Positions 37,080 through 47,051 of a stretch of DNA of 64,000 nt are shown here, in pieces. Source of the stretch: Rhodovulum strictum (lineage in GTDB: Bacteria > Pseudomonadota > Alphaproteobacteria > Rhodobacterales > Rhodobacteraceae); NCBI RefSeq assembly GCF_009649175.1, contig NZ_WJPO01000012.1, positions 1 through 64,000 of the forward strand, written 5' to 3'. The first letter of the stretch is position 1; every line of letters begins with the position of its first letter. The notes beneath the pieces were generated by a model. The model searched no databases and was not told where the DNA came from. It was given only the letters and a program-made list of their open reading frames with translations. The translations under genes were made by a program, and so were the position numbers.

Positions 37080-39071
37080 ATGTTCGGCAGCGCGCGCATC
37101 CGCATCGTCTCGGGCCTGATGCTGGCCCTTGCCGCTGCTGCGGTCGGCTACATGATCTTCAGCGCAACCCGGATGGGGCAGGCCAACGAGGCGGTGCGCG
37201 ACGCCTGGGCAGACCGCTACCAGTCCTACCTGCTGGCCGACGAGTTCAGGCAATCCAGCGACGACCTCACGCGCCTGGCCCGGACCTATGTGCTGACCGG
37301 CGATGACCGCTACGAAACGCAGTACATGGACATCCTCGCCATCCGCAACGGCCAGCAGGAACGGCCCGCCGCCTACCATCGCATCTACTGGGATTTTCTT
37401 GCCGCCGACCGGCCCGCCTCGGGTGGCAGCGGCGTGACCCGCCCGCTTGCCGACCTGATGAAGGATGCTGGCTTCACCGAGGCCGAATTCGCCCTTCTGG
37501 CGCAGGCCCAGGCCAATTCCGACGGGCTGGTGGGGCTGGAGGTGCGGGCGATGAACGCGGTCAAGGGCATCTTTGCCGATACCGCGGGCGCCTACACCGT
37601 GCGGGGCGCGCCCGATGCGGCGCTTGCCGCCGGGCTGCTGCATTCGCGCGACTACCATGCGTTCAAGGCCGACATCATGGCTCCGGTGAACGAGTTCCTC
37701 GCCACGATGGAACAACGCTTCGACACCCGCATCGCCGCCCTTCAGGCCGGGGCCGACCGGGCGCGGACCCATGTCATCGGTGCGGCCATCCTGCTGGCCG
37801 GGGTCACGGCTGCCCTTGCCGCAATGCTGGCCGTGATGATCCTGCACCCGCTCAGCCGGCTCAGCCGGACCATGGCCGCGGTCGCCCGCGACGAACCTGT
37901 GGACCAGGTGCCCTGTATCGGCCAATCCGACGAATTCGGCCTGCTCGCGCGCGAGATTGCCGCCGCCATCGCCACGGGCGCGGCCAACCGGGCGATGGTA
38001 TCCGATGTGGCAATGCTGGTCGACGCGGCGCGCGAGGGCGATTTCAGCCGCACGATCCCGAACCGCCCGGGGCGCGAGGATCTGCAACGCATCTGCGACG
38101 GGCTGAACCAGATGATGGCCGCGCTGGACCGCGCCTTTGCAACCATCCTGAACGCGATGCGGGGTCTGGCCGAGGGCGACCTGACCCGGCCCATCGACAG
38201 CCGCCTGCCCGGCCGTCTGGGCGAGGTGCTTGCCAATGCCGAAGCCGCACGATCCGGGCTGGCCGAACTGATCCGGCAATCCCGCGACGGCACGCGCGAA
38301 CTGTCCGGCCGGATCGGCGACATGTCGCATGCCATCGACCAGCTTCAACACCGAACCGAAAGCTCGGCCGCCGCGCTGGAGGAAACCTCGGCCGCGCTGC
38401 TCGAACTGTCCTCCTCGGTCTCCGAGGCCAGCAAGCGCGCCACCGATGCCGACCGCATCGCCGACAACGCGCGGCGAACCGCCGGCCACGGCCTTGAGGT
38501 CATGGGCGAAGTGACGGCGGCGATGCAGGACATCCGCGGCTCCGCGAACGAGATCACCGCAATCGTCGACATGATCGGCTCGATCGCCTTCCAGACCAAC
38601 CTTCTGGCGCTGAACGCGCGGGTCGAGGCGGCGCGGGCGGGCGAGGCAGGCAAGGGCTTCGCCGTCGTCGCCTCCGAGGTCAGCGCACTGGCGCTGCGCG
38701 CCTCCGAAGCCACCGAATCGATCGGCGCGCTGATCGGCAAGTCGGGCGAACAGGTCGAACGCGGCGCGACCCTGATCGACAGCGCCGCCGGAACGATCAA
38801 CGAGATCTCGGCCGCCATCGGCGAGATCAGCGACCTGGCCGCGGTCATCGCCGCCGCGATGCGCGAACAGTCTGTTGGCCTGGAAGAGGTGACAACGGCC
38901 GTCGGCGAACTCGACCGCTCGACGCAGCAGAATTCCAGCATGGTCTCGTCAACCACCGCCGAAACCGAGGCGCTGCGCAGCGTCGCTGCCGACCTGACCT
39001 CGGGGATGGACCGGTTCCGGCTGGCCGAGACCGGCCCGGGCGGGCAGGCGGATTACCGGCTGGCATCCTGA
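37080..39071 (+). CDS. Methyl-accepting chemotaxis protein
   Basis: 663 residues. Membrane helix 1 (about 8-30), a helical periplasmic sensor domain of about 190 residues ([20 protein letters not shown]), helix 2 (about 225-248), HAMP-type linkers (NPLSRL-like [12 protein letters not shown], then a second unit with [13 protein letters not shown]), and a cytoplasmic signalling domain with hairpin tip [18 protein letters not shown]. The tip has Arg where most receptors have Ala (NAAVEAA), as in many alphaproteobacterial MCPs. No CheR-tethering pentapeptide is seen at the end. Ligand unknown. No other che gene lies nearby. Confidence 0.92.
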   Translation: MFGSARIRIVSGLMLALAAAAVGYMIFSATRMGQANEAVRDAWADRYQSYLLADEFRQSSDDLTRLARTYVLTGDDRYETQYMDILAIRNGQQERPAAYHRIYWDFLAADRPASGGSGVTRPLADLMKDAGFTEAEFALLAQAQANSDGLVGLEVRAMNAVKGIFADTAGAYTVRGAPDAALAAGLLHSRDYHAFKADIMAPVNEFLATMEQRFDTRIAALQAGADRARTHVIGAAILLAGVTAALAAMLAVMILHPLSRLSRTMAAVARDEPVDQVPCIGQSDEFGLLAREIAAAIATGAANRAMVSDVAMLVDAAREGDFSRTIPNRPGREDLQRICDGLNQMMAALDRAFATILNAMRGLAEGDLTRPIDSRLPGRLGEVLANAEAARSGLAELIRQSRDGTRELSGRIGDMSHAIDQLQHRTESSAAALEETSAALLELSSSVSEASKRATDADRIADNARRTAGHGLEVMGEVTAAMQDIRGSANEITAIVDMIGSIAFQTNLLALNARVEAARAGEAGKGFAVVASEVSALALRASEATESIGALIGKSGEQVERGATLIDSAAGTINEISAAIGEISDLAAVIAAAMREQSVGLEEVTTAVGELDRSTQQNSSMVSSTTAETEALRSVAADLTSGMDRFRLAETGPGGQADYRLAS

Positions 39072-39083
39072 ACGGGCGGCGCG

Positions 39084-39692
39084 CTAGCGCGCCGCCTTTC
39101 CGGCAAGCCGCGCCGCGACATGGGCACAGGCCGCCGCAACCGCCCCGTCGATATCCAGGGCGGTCGTGTCGATCAGAACCGCATCCCCGGCTGCCTTGAG
39201 CGGCGCATCCTCCCGGCCCGTGTCGCGCGCATCGCGCGCATGCACATCGGCCAGAACCTGCGCCGCGTCGCCGCCCTCTTCCAGCCAGCGCCGATGCGCC
39301 CGCACCTCGGGGCTGGCGGTGACGTAAAGCTTCACCTCCGCCTCCGGGCAGATCACCGTCCCGATATCGCGCCCGTCCAGCACCGCGCCCCCCGCCTGCC
39401 GGGCAAAACCCCGCTGGAACGCCACAAGTGCCGCCCGCACCTCGGGGATCGCGGCAACCTCGCTGGCCGCCCGGGCGACATCGGCCGCGCGCAGGTCGGA
39501 CCGGGCCAGATCCGCCGGGGCCAGCCCGCGCGCCGCCGCGACCGGATCGGCGCCCTCCAGCATCCGCGCCCCCACCGCACGGTAAAGAAGCCCGGTATCG
39601 AGATGGGCGAACCCGAACCGCGCCGCCACCGCCCGCGCGATCGTGCCCTTCCCCGCCGCGGCGGGGCCGTCGATGGCAACGGTAAAGCTCAT
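39084..39692 (-). CDS. cmk: Cytidylate kinase
   Basis: Phosphorylates CMP and dCMP. 202 residues with P-loop [23 protein letters not shown], and [25 protein letters not shown] at 39692 overlaps the aroA stop (ATGA), so it is coupled to aroA. It is convergent with the chemotaxis gene, 12 bases away. Confidence 0.95.
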   Translation of the reverse strand: MSFTVAIDGPAAAGKGTIARAVAARFGFAHLDTGLLYRAVGARMLEGADPVAAARGLAPADLARSDLRAADVARAASEVAAIPEVRAALVAFQRGFARQAGGAVLDGRDIGTVICPEAEVKLYVTASPEVRAHRRWLEEGGDAAQVLADVHARDARDTGREDAPLKAAGDAVLIDTTALDIDGAVAAACAHVAARLAGKAAR

Positions 39693-41041
39693 GCGCCCAC
39701 CCGGGCAAAGACCGCGCCCAGCCGCTCCATCAACGGCTCGAACACCGGAAAGGACGTGGCAATGGGCCCGGCATCATCCACCGTCACCGGATGCTGCGCC
39801 GCCATCCCGGCGCAGAGAAACGACATCGCGATCCGGTGGTCCAGATGCGTGGCGCAGGTCGCGCCCCCCGGCAACCCGCCCGGCCCCCTGCCGGTCACCG
39901 CCATCCAGTCCGCCCCCTCCTCGACCATGGCACCGCAGGCCCGCAAGCCCGCCGCCATCGCCGCGATCCGGTCGCTTTCCTTGACCCGCAATTCCCCGAT
40001 CCCCGGCATCCGTGTGACGCCTTCGGCAAAGGCCGCGACCACGGCCAGGATCGGGTATTCGTCGATCATGCTCGGCGCCCGCTCGGCCGGCACCTCGATG
40101 CCCTTCATCGCGGGCGAAAACCGCGCGCGCAGATCGGCAACCGGCTCGCCGCCCTCCTCGCGCGGGTTCTCATAGCTCAGATCGGCCCCCATCTCGATCA
40201 GCGTCGTGAACAGCCCCGCCCGCGTCGGGTTCAGCCCGATCCCCGGCACCAGCACGTCCGAGCCCTCGACGATCAGCGCCGCACAGACCGGAAAGGCCGC
40301 GGAACTGGGATCGCGTGGCACCGCGATGCTTTGCGGCCGCAATTCCGGCTGGCCCGTCAGCACGATGACCCGGCCCTCGTCCGTCTGCTCGATACGCAGC
40401 GACGCCCCGAACCCCGCCAGCATCCGCTCGGTATGATCGCGCGTCGGCTCGCGCTCTTTCACCACTGTCTCGCCCGGCGCATTCAGCCCCGCCAGCAACA
40501 CCGCCGATTTCACCTGTGCGGACGGCACCGGCACCGCATAGCGCACCGGCACCGGCTCGACCGCGCCCACCACCGTCATCGGCAGCCGCCCGCCCGCGCG
40601 CCCATAGGCCGCCGCCCCGAACAGCGCCAGCGGCTCGGTCACCCGCCCCATCGGCCGCGCCCGCAACGAGGCATCGCCGGTAAAGGTCGCGGTGATCGGC
40701 GAGCTTGCCATCGCCCCCATGATCAGCCGCACGCCGGTTCCCGAATTGCCGCAATCGATCACGTCGGCGGGCTCGGCAAACCCGCCCACGCCGACCCCGT
40801 TCACCACCCATTCGCCCGGGCCCAGATGCGCGACATCGGCCCCGAAGGCCCGCATCGCGCGCGCGGTGTCCAGAACGTCCTGCCCTTCCAGCAGCCCCGT
40901 GATCCGGGTCTCGCCCACGCTCAGCGCACCCAGGATCAGCGCCCGATGGCTGATCGACTTGTCACCGGGCACCTCGGCCACACCGCTCAGCGGGCCGGCC
41001 CGGCGGGCACTCATCGGGATCGGGTCGCCATGGGCGGACAT
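39689..41041 (-). CDS. aroA: 3-phosphoshikimate 1-carboxyvinyltransferase (EPSP synthase)
   Basis: Shikimate-pathway step making EPSP from shikimate-3-phosphate and PEP. 450 residues; [40 protein letters not shown] and the ESDRI motif in [12 protein letters not shown] are intact. The active-site LMGAMAS form (Ala after Gly) resembles class II EPSP synthases, which tolerate glyphosate in known members; that is inference. Start ATG at 41041; a Met nine codons later is an alternative. Operon aroA-cmk. Confidence 0.95.
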   Translation of the reverse strand: MSAHGDPIPMSARRAGPLSGVAEVPGDKSISHRALILGALSVGETRITGLLEGQDVLDTARAMRAFGADVAHLGPGEWVVNGVGVGGFAEPADVIDCGNSGTGVRLIMGAMASSPITATFTGDASLRARPMGRVTEPLALFGAAAYGRAGGRLPMTVVGAVEPVPVRYAVPVPSAQVKSAVLLAGLNAPGETVVKEREPTRDHTERMLAGFGASLRIEQTDEGRVIVLTGQPELRPQSIAVPRDPSSAAFPVCAALIVEGSDVLVPGIGLNPTRAGLFTTLIEMGADLSYENPREEGGEPVADLRARFSPAMKGIEVPAERAPSMIDEYPILAVVAAFAEGVTRMPGIGELRVKESDRIAAMAAGLRACGAMVEEGADWMAVTGRGPGGLPGGATCATHLDHRIAMSFLCAGMAAQHPVTVDDAGPIATSFPVFEPLMERLGAVFARVGA

Positions 41042-41126
41042 GCGGGGGCTCCTCTCGCAGCGGATCGCGCCCGGCCGGATTAGCGAAAGCGGCGCGGCCC
41101 GTCCAGCAGCCCGGCACACGCCCCCC

Positions 41127-41165
41127 TGCTTCTTCTTGGTCCAAATACCCAATTCCGACGCCCGC
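41127..41165 (-). repeat. Dispersed intergenic element, copy C
   Basis: On the minus strand: GGGTATTTGGACCAAGAAGAAG, preceded by GC-rich inverted bases past the trmB stop. Matches copies A and B. It lies between trmB and aroA, both on this strand, so here it could act at the trmB transcript end. Confidence 0.6.
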
Positions 41166-41193
41166 CCCCCGGCGCACCGCCCGGGGCAGTGCC

Positions 41194-41916
41194 TCAGCGG
41201 CGGCGGAAGGTCAGGTAATGCGGCACCCGCCCCTCGCGCAGCGCCTTCTGCTCGTAGCGGGTGGACAGCCAGTCGCCCCAGGGCTGGCGCCAGTCGCCCG
41301 GCCCCTCGGCCAGCCAGTCGAACCCGGCCTTCGGCACCTCGATCAGGGTCTGGCGCACATAATCGGGAATGTCGGTCGCCACGCGCAACTCGGCCCCGGG
41401 GCGCATCACCCGCGCCAGCGGCTCCAGGAAATCCGGCGTCACGAAGCGGCGTCGATGATGGCGCTTCTTCGGCCAAGGATCGGGATAAAGCAGGAAGGCG
41501 CGCGCGATCCCGGCCTCGGGCAACACGTCGAACAGGTCGCGCACATCGCCCGGATGGACGGCGACATTCTCGACACCGGCTGCGCGGATCTTGCCCAGCA
41601 GCATCGCCACGCCGTTGATGAAGGGCTCGCAGCCGATGATCCCCACATCCGGGCGATGCGCGGCCTGGTGGACCATGTGCTCGCCCCCGCCAAAGCCGAT
41701 CTCCAGCCAGACCTCGCGCCCGCCGAAACGCGCGGCCAGATCCAGCGGCTGCCGCTCGGGGTTGACATCCCAGCCGACCGGACCGGGCGACAGCGCCGCA
41801 AGATCGGCGTCGAGATATTCCCGTTGCCGGTCGCGCAGGGTCTTGCCATGCCGACGGCCATAGAAATTGCGCCATTCCCGGCGCGGGCCTTGGGGGTCTG
41901 GGGGCGGCTCGCTCAT
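41194..41916 (-). CDS. trmB: tRNA (guanine-N7)-methyltransferase
   Basis: Makes m7G46 in tRNA with SAM. 240 residues: SAM motif [11 protein letters not shown], then [14 protein letters not shown], and the family motif [18 protein letters not shown]. Start ATG at 41916 ([21 protein letters not shown]). It lies downstream of metK, a SAM-making enzyme, on the same strand with 137 bases between. Confidence 0.95.
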   Translation of the reverse strand: MSEPPPDPQGPRREWRNFYGRRHGKTLRDRQREYLDADLAALSPGPVGWDVNPERQPLDLAARFGGREVWLEIGFGGGEHMVHQAAHRPDVGIIGCEPFINGVAMLLGKIRAAGVENVAVHPGDVRDLFDVLPEAGIARAFLLYPDPWPKKRHHRRRFVTPDFLEPLARVMRPGAELRVATDIPDYVRQTLIEVPKAGFDWLAEGPGDWRQPWGDWLSTRYEQKALREGRVPHYLTFRRR

Positions 41917-42053
41917 GGTCCGCGCCCTAATCCGGACCGCCCCGCCCGTCAAGGCCAACCGCCCGGCCCGAACACCCGCTCCGAACGCCAAGGGGGCGCG
42001 CGCCGCAAGGCGCGCGCCCCCCCGGGCGACGGGCGTCAGCCCGGCGCAATCTC

Positions 42054-43220
42054 TCAGACAGCGGCCTTCAGTTCCGCGGCCAGATCGACCCGTTCCCAGC
42101 TGAACCCGCCATCGGCCTCGGGCGCACGCCCGAAATGGCCATAGGCCGCGGTGCGCGAATAGATCGGCCGGTTCAGCGTCAGATGTTCGCGGATGCCGCG
42201 CGGGGTCAGGTCCATCACCTGCGAGACCGCGCGCTCGATCACCTCGTCGGGCACCTCGCCCGTGCCATAGGTGTCGACATAGATCGACAGCGGCTTGGCC
42301 ACCCCGATCGCATAGGACACCTGAAGGCAGCAGCGCCGCGCAAGCCCGGCCGCGACCACGTTCTTCGCCAGATAGCGCGCCGCATAGGCCGCCGAGCGGT
42401 CCACCTTGGTCGGATCCTTGCCCGAGAAGGCCCCGCCGCCATGCGGCGCCGCGCCGCCATAGGTATCTACGATGATCTTGCGCCCGGTCAGCCCCGCATC
42501 GCCATCGGGCCCCCCGATCACGAAGGTGCCCGTGGGGTTCACGTGCCACTCGGTCTTGTCGTGGATCCAGCCCTCGGGCAGCACCTCGCGGATATAGGGC
42601 TCCACGATCTGGCGGATGTCATGCGAGGTCTGGCTTTCAAGCTCGTGCTGGGTCGACAGCACGATCGAATCGACCGCCACCGGCTTGCCGCCCTCATAGC
42701 GTACGGTCAGCTGCGACTTGGCATCGGGGCGCAGCGTCGGCTCGGCGCCGGATTTGCGCGCTTCGGCCAGGCGGCGCAGGATCGCATGGGCATACTGGAT
42801 CGGCGCGGGCATCAGTTCCGGCGTCTCGTCGGTCGCATAGCCGAACATGATGCCCTGGTCCCCCGCCCCGTCGCGGTCGACACCCTGGGCGATATGGGCC
42901 GACTGCTCGTGCAGGAAGTTCAGCACATGGCAGGTATTCCAGTGGAACTTCTCCTGCTCGTAGCCGATATCGCGGATGCAATCGCGCGCGATCTCGCCGA
43001 TCCGGCCCATGTAGTTCTTCAGCCGCTCGCGGTCGGTCAGCCCCACCTCGCCGCCGATCACCACCATGCCGGTTGTGGCGAAGGTCTCGCAGGCGACACG
43101 GGCGTTCGCCTCCTCTGCGAGGAAGGCGTCGAGAACGGCATCGGAAATCCGGTCGCAGACCTTGTCGGGGTGCCCCTCCGAAACGGATTCGGAGGTGAAA
43201 AGGTAGTTCTGGCGCGTCAT
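42054..43220 (-). CDS. metK: S-adenosylmethionine synthase
   Basis: Makes SAM from methionine and ATP. 388 residues: [34 protein letters not shown], the [24 protein letters not shown] loop region, and [13 protein letters not shown] at 43220 ([16 protein letters not shown]). The 5' leader folds as a SAM/SAH riboswitch that covers the ribosome-binding site, so translation is likely shut off by SAM. An inverted upstream frame of 31 codons lies in the leader and is not coding. Confidence 0.97.
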   Translation of the reverse strand: MTRQNYLFTSESVSEGHPDKVCDRISDAVLDAFLAEEANARVACETFATTGMVVIGGEVGLTDRERLKNYMGRIGEIARDCIRDIGYEQEKFHWNTCHVLNFLHEQSAHIAQGVDRDGAGDQGIMFGYATDETPELMPAPIQYAHAILRRLAEARKSGAEPTLRPDAKSQLTVRYEGGKPVAVDSIVLSTQHELESQTSHDIRQIVEPYIREVLPEGWIHDKTEWHVNPTGTFVIGGPDGDAGLTGRKIIVDTYGGAAPHGGGAFSGKDPTKVDRSAAYAARYLAKNVVAAGLARRCCLQVSYAIGVAKPLSIYVDTYGTGEVPDEVIERAVSQVMDLTPRGIREHLTLNRPIYSRTAAYGHFGRAPEADGGFSWERVDLAAELKAAV

Positions 43221-43227
43221 ATGGAAG

Positions 43228-43274
43228 TGCTCCGTTGGGTCAATCCCCGCCACGCCAGGAAGCCGTTGTGGCGG
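43228..43274 (-). ncRNA. SAM/SAH riboswitch of metK
   Basis: Read on the minus strand: hairpin CCGCCACAACGGCTTCCTGG-CGTGGCGG (43247-43274), with stem CCGCCA(C) / (G)TGGCGG, followed 13 bases later by GGAGCA (43228-43233). The loop GCTTCC pairs with GGAGC to form the pseudoknot. CACAACGGCTTCCTG and GGAGCA are the conserved bases of the SAM/SAH riboswitch found upstream of metK in Rhodobacterales. GGAG is also the metK ribosome-binding site, nine bases before ATG, so ligand binding should mask it. Confidence 0.9.
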
Positions 43275-43316
43275 TCCGACGCCCGACTTACGCCGCGCCC
43301 CCAGCGGAATCAATGG

Positions 43317-44831
43317 CTATTTCCGGCGCCGGGCTGCGACCATTCCAGACAGCGCGGCAACCAGCACCAGCAGAACCGGCCAGTCGCCACTCTGCGCATA
43401 GGGCGTGGGCGGCAGGGCGGGGGGCAGCGGCGCGGTCACCTGGCCCGCCGTGTTCAGGGGCAGGCTGTGGGTGATCCGCCCGCGCGCGTCGATCACCGCC
43501 GAAACGCCGGTATTCGCCGAACGCAGCAGCGGCAGGCCCTGTTCGACCGCGCGCAGCCGGGCAAGCGCCAGATGCTGATAGGGGCCGGTCCAGTCGCCGA
43601 ACCAGGAATCGTTGGTCAGCTGGGCGATCCAGCGCGGCCGCTCCGGCACCCGCAAACCCTGGGGAAACACCGCCTCGTAGCAGATCAGCGGCAGCGCGGT
43701 GCCCAGCCGCGGTCCCAGATCCAGCACCACCGGCCCCGGCCCCGCGCCATAGCCCCAGACATCCTGCGCGGCAAGCCCGCGGATGCCGAACCGGCCCAGC
43801 ACCTCGCCGAAGGGGATGTATTCGCCAAAGGGGACGAGGTGATGCTTGTCATAGACATGGGCAACCGCGCCGCCCGGCCCGATCACCGCAAGGCTGTTGA
43901 AGACCGCGTTTCCTTCGCCGCGCTGGATGCCCATCATCACCGGCACGCCGCCCGACACATCCGCGATCAGCGCCAGCGCCCCGCCAGAGCGTTCCAGCAG
44001 CCAGGGCACCGCGGTTTCGGGCCAGAGGATCAGCTCGGGCACCGGGTCCGAGGGTTCGGCACTCAGGTCAAGCAGCCGTTCCCAGAACAGTTGCTGCATG
44101 TCGGGCCGCCATTTCAGATGCTGCGCCGCATTGGGCTGGACCAGCCGGATCTGCGGCGGATCGGGGTCGGCGGGCATCGGTGCCTCCAGCCGCAGCGCGC
44201 CCCAGACCCCCGCCCCCGTGACCATCAGCGCCGCCAGAACCGCGCCCGCCGACCGGCCGGGACCAAGCGGCAGCAGAAGCGGCAGCGCCGCGACCAGCGT
44301 GGTGAACAGCGTCAGCCCGTTCTGCCCGAACAGGGCCGCCAACTGCATCTGCGGCGCCCCGATCCAGACATGCCCCGGCAGCGCCCAGGGAAAGCCGGTC
44401 AGCACATGACCGCGCGCCAGTTCCACCGCGGCCAGCGCCAGCGCAAAGCCCAGCGCCCGGCGGCGCAGCCCCTGCCCCGCCCAGCCCGCAAAGCCCCCCG
44501 CCGCGCCCCAGAACAGCGCCAGCCCCCCGGCCATGCCGACCATCGCAAAGGGCGCCATCCAGCCATGGGCATGCAGGTCGATCAGAAAGGGTTCGACGAT
44601 CCACGCCAGCGCCAGCGCGAAATGCCCCACGCCCCCGGCCCAGCCGACCAGCGCCGCCTGTCGCGGCCCCGGCGCACGCGCCACCAGCCAGGTCAGCCCC
44701 GCCAGCGCCACAAGTGCGACGGGCCAAAGCCCGAAGGGCGCCTGCCCCGTTGCCGCCAGCGCGCCCAGCCCCAGCGCCGCCACCGGCGCGCGCGCCAGCG
44801 CCTGCACGATCCGGGGCCGGTGGGCGGTCAT
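43317..44831 (-). CDS. lnt: Apolipoprotein N-acyltransferase
   Basis: Inner-membrane enzyme adding the third acyl chain to lipoproteins. 504 residues: several N-terminal helices and a nitrilase-like periplasmic domain with the triad Glu in LWPETAVPW, Lys in YDKHHLVPFGEYIPF and Cys in LICYEAVFP. ATG at 44831, four bases after the corC stop. The two lipoproteins near argH are likely substrates. Confidence 0.96.
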   Translation of the reverse strand: MTAHRPRIVQALARAPVAALGLGALAATGQAPFGLWPVALVALAGLTWLVARAPGPRQAALVGWAGGVGHFALALAWIVEPFLIDLHAHGWMAPFAMVGMAGGLALFWGAAGGFAGWAGQGLRRRALGFALALAAVELARGHVLTGFPWALPGHVWIGAPQMQLAALFGQNGLTLFTTLVAALPLLLPLGPGRSAGAVLAALMVTGAGVWGALRLEAPMPADPDPPQIRLVQPNAAQHLKWRPDMQQLFWERLLDLSAEPSDPVPELILWPETAVPWLLERSGGALALIADVSGGVPVMMGIQRGEGNAVFNSLAVIGPGGAVAHVYDKHHLVPFGEYIPFGEVLGRFGIRGLAAQDVWGYGAGPGPVVLDLGPRLGTALPLICYEAVFPQGLRVPERPRWIAQLTNDSWFGDWTGPYQHLALARLRAVEQGLPLLRSANTGVSAVIDARGRITHSLPLNTAGQVTAPLPPALPPTPYAQSGDWPVLLVLVAALSGMVAARRRK

Positions 44832-44835
44832 GGTC

Positions 44836-45717
44836 TCAGCCGGCCATCACCGGCAGCCGCACCCGCAGCCGCTTGATCCGGCGCGGATCGGCATCGACCA
44901 CCTCGAACTCGGTGCCGCTTTCGTGGCGGATCACCTCGCCGCGCGCGGGCACCCGGCCGATCATCATGAAGACCAGCCCGCCCAGCGTATCCACTTCCTC
45001 GATATCCTCGCCCTCGACCAGCCTCAGCCCGATCTCGGTCTCGAACTCGTCCAGCGGCGCGCGCGCCTGGGCCAGATAGACACCGGGCTTTTCCAGCGTC
45101 CACAGCGCGGCTTCCTCGGTGTCGTGCTCGTCCTCGATCTCGCCCACGACCTGCTCGATCAGATCCTCGATCGTCACCAGCCCGTCGACCCCGCCATATT
45201 CGTCGATCACCAGCGCCATGTGCATCCGCTGGGTCTGCATCTTCTGCAACAGCACCCCGATCGGCATCGAGGGCGGCGCGTAAAGCAGCGGGCGCACCAT
45301 GTCGTTCAGCGCAAAATCCGTGCCCTTGCCGTTGAAGCCGTAGCGCAGCGCGAAATCCTTGAGGTGGATCATGCCCACCGGCGAATCGAGCGTGCCGTCA
45401 TAGACCGGCAGCCGGGTCATCCCCGTCTCGCGGAACACCCGCACCAGATCGTCGCGTGAAATGTCCAGCGGCACCGCCTCGATCTCGGCCTTGGGGATGG
45501 CCACATCCTCGATGCGCAAGCGGCTGAGATTGCCGATGCCAAGGGGCACCTGCGGCCGCGCCGCGGTGCCATTCACCCCCTGTTCGTCCGAATCATCCCC
45601 GGCAGCAGGCCTGATCGCCGCCACAAGCCGACCCAGAATGCCCCGGCTTTCCAGATTGTCGGTCTCAAGCGCGCCTTGCGCAGCGCTAGACGACCCGTCC
45701 GTCTCGTCGCCCATCAA
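44836..45717 (-). CDS. corC: CorC/HlyC-family CBS-domain protein
   Basis: 293 residues: an N-terminal variable part, a CBS pair (about 70-195, [20 protein letters not shown] and [24 protein letters not shown]) and a C-terminal CorC_HlyC transporter-associated domain. Linked to magnesium/cobalt efflux in enterobacteria. Start ATG at 45717; a second Met is adjacent. Usual phoH-ybeY-corC-lnt order. Confidence 0.93.
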   Translation of the reverse strand: MMGDETDGSSSAAQGALETDNLESRGILGRLVAAIRPAAGDDSDEQGVNGTAARPQVPLGIGNLSRLRIEDVAIPKAEIEAVPLDISRDDLVRVFRETGMTRLPVYDGTLDSPVGMIHLKDFALRYGFNGKGTDFALNDMVRPLLYAPPSMPIGVLLQKMQTQRMHMALVIDEYGGVDGLVTIEDLIEQVVGEIEDEHDTEEAALWTLEKPGVYLAQARAPLDEFETEIGLRLVEGEDIEEVDTLGGLVFMMIGRVPARGEVIRHESGTEFEVVDADPRRIKRLRVRLPVMAG

Positions 45718-45751
45718 TCCTTACCAGAATGCGCGGGCTCTCGGCCCGCCT

Positions 45752-46252
45752 TCAGCCATATGGGTCAGCCACCCCGAGTTTTGCAAGTATTTCCACCTCC
45801 AGCCCCTCCATCAGGGCGGCATCTTGCGGACGGATGTGGTCGTAACCCAACAGATGCAGGCATCCATGTACCACAAGATGCGTGACATGATGGTTAAACG
45901 AAATCCCCTGCTCGCAGGCTTCCCGCGCGCAGGTCTCATAGGCGATGGCGATATCGCCCAGTTCGGTCGGCATGCCTTCGGGCGGCTGCTCGGGGGGATG
46001 GGGCGCATCGCCATCCTCCTCGGCCGCCAGATCCTCGGCCGGCCAGGACAGGACGTTGGTGGGCGCGGGCTTGCCGCGAAACTCGGCGTTCAACCCGGCG
46101 ATGCGGGCATCGTCGCAGGCCAGCAGGCTGATCTCGCAGGTCTCGGGATCAAGGCCCAGATGCGCCAGCGCGGCGGCACAGGCTGCCTCGGCCAGCGGGG
46201 CCAGACCCGCCGCGTCCCAGCGGTCATCCTCGAAAACGATCTCGACACTCAT
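45752..46252 (-). CDS. ybeY: Endoribonuclease YbeY
   Basis: Zinc-dependent rRNA-maturation and quality-control RNase. 166 residues; the zinc motif is HLVVHGCLHLLGYDH, with the NVLSWPAED and GDIAIAYETC blocks. ATG at 46252 (MSVEIVFEDDRWD). The usual partner phoH is upstream but a GFA-family gene intervenes. Confidence 0.95.
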   Translation of the reverse strand: MSVEIVFEDDRWDAAGLAPLAEAACAAALAHLGLDPETCEISLLACDDARIAGLNAEFRGKPAPTNVLSWPAEDLAAEEDGDAPHPPEQPPEGMPTELGDIAIAYETCAREACEQGISFNHHVTHLVVHGCLHLLGYDHIRPQDAALMEGLEVEILAKLGVADPYG

Positions 46253-46419
46253 GGCCGGGATCTATCCGGGATCGCCGCCCGGCGTAAGGGGAAACGCATC
46301 CCCAAGTGGGGTCCGCAGGACCGGAGCATCCTGCGGACCCGGGTTCCGCGCCCGGTGCGGGGGCAGGCGGCCCTTGGTCGGCAGAGGGCCGCGCGGAACC
46401 ATCTCTCGGGCGCGGGCGG

Positions 46420-46857
46420 TCAGGATCCCGCGGGCCAGGCGAATTCCGGACGCAAGCCTTCGTAGACGGGGCGGCCGTCATTCGGTTTGGGCACGCCGGT
46501 CTTGGGATCGTAGAAGGCGTGATAGGTCGCCTCCAGCCCGCGCGACTGATAGCCCATCAGGTTCGGCACGATCACCCGGATGCGGTGCTGCTTGTCGTCC
46601 AGCATGATCGGCGCACCGCAGGTCTTGCAGGTACACAGCTCCAGCGGCCCGCCGGGGTTCTCGCTGTTGAAGGGCTGGCGGTTCATGTTGTGCTCGTTCG
46701 CGGCGCTCAGGTCGCCATGCTTGAAGAACACGACATGCGTTGTCGGCTGGCCGGTCACGCGCTTGCAGACCGAACAGTGACAGGTGTGGTTGTCGATCGG
46801 ATCGTGATCGGCCCAGGTGCGCACATGCTCGCACCCGCCGACATATTTGTGAGACAT
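46420..46857 (-). CDS. GFA / CENP-V domain protein
   Basis: 145 residues of the glutathione-dependent formaldehyde-activating (GFA/CENP-V) fold, a zinc protein with Cys clusters CHCSVC and CTCKTCG. Members range from formaldehyde-glutathione condensing enzymes to unknown proteins, so the substrate is open. Extra C-terminal segment (YHAFYDPKTGVPKPNDG). ATG at 46857 after GGGAGAAACC. It sits inside the normally continuous phoH-ybeY pair. Confidence 0.8.
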   Translation of the reverse strand: MSHKYVGGCEHVRTWADHDPIDNHTCHCSVCKRVTGQPTTHVVFFKHGDLSAANEHNMNRQPFNSENPGGPLELCTCKTCGAPIMLDDKQHRIRVIVPNLMGYQSRGLEATYHAFYDPKTGVPKPNDGRPVYEGLRPEFAWPAGS

Positions 46858-47051
46858 GGTTTCTCCCTCCCTCGGGCAACAAGGCCGCCCGCCACCCGGA
46901 CGGGAATGGCCCGGGCAAGGAAAGGATAACGCCCGAATCGCGGGCCGGTCGATCTAGACTTCCGTCTGCGGTGGGGGGCGGGCCTGCCACGCGGCCGTCG
47001 TTTTCCGGCCCACAGGAACGGGCCGCCCGGGACGGGTCGGGGCGCGGTTCG

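Noticed and set aside
39689-41875. Longer aroA product of 728 residues
   Set aside because: The frame upstream of 41041 is out-of-frame trmB sequence and the copy C repeat. The EPSP synthase family begins near residue 1 of the shorter product.
42135-44876. 913-codon plus-strand open frame opposite metK, the riboswitch and lnt
   Set aside because: It crosses three functional units on the other strand, including a structured leader. The product is Arg/Gln/Pro-rich without motifs.
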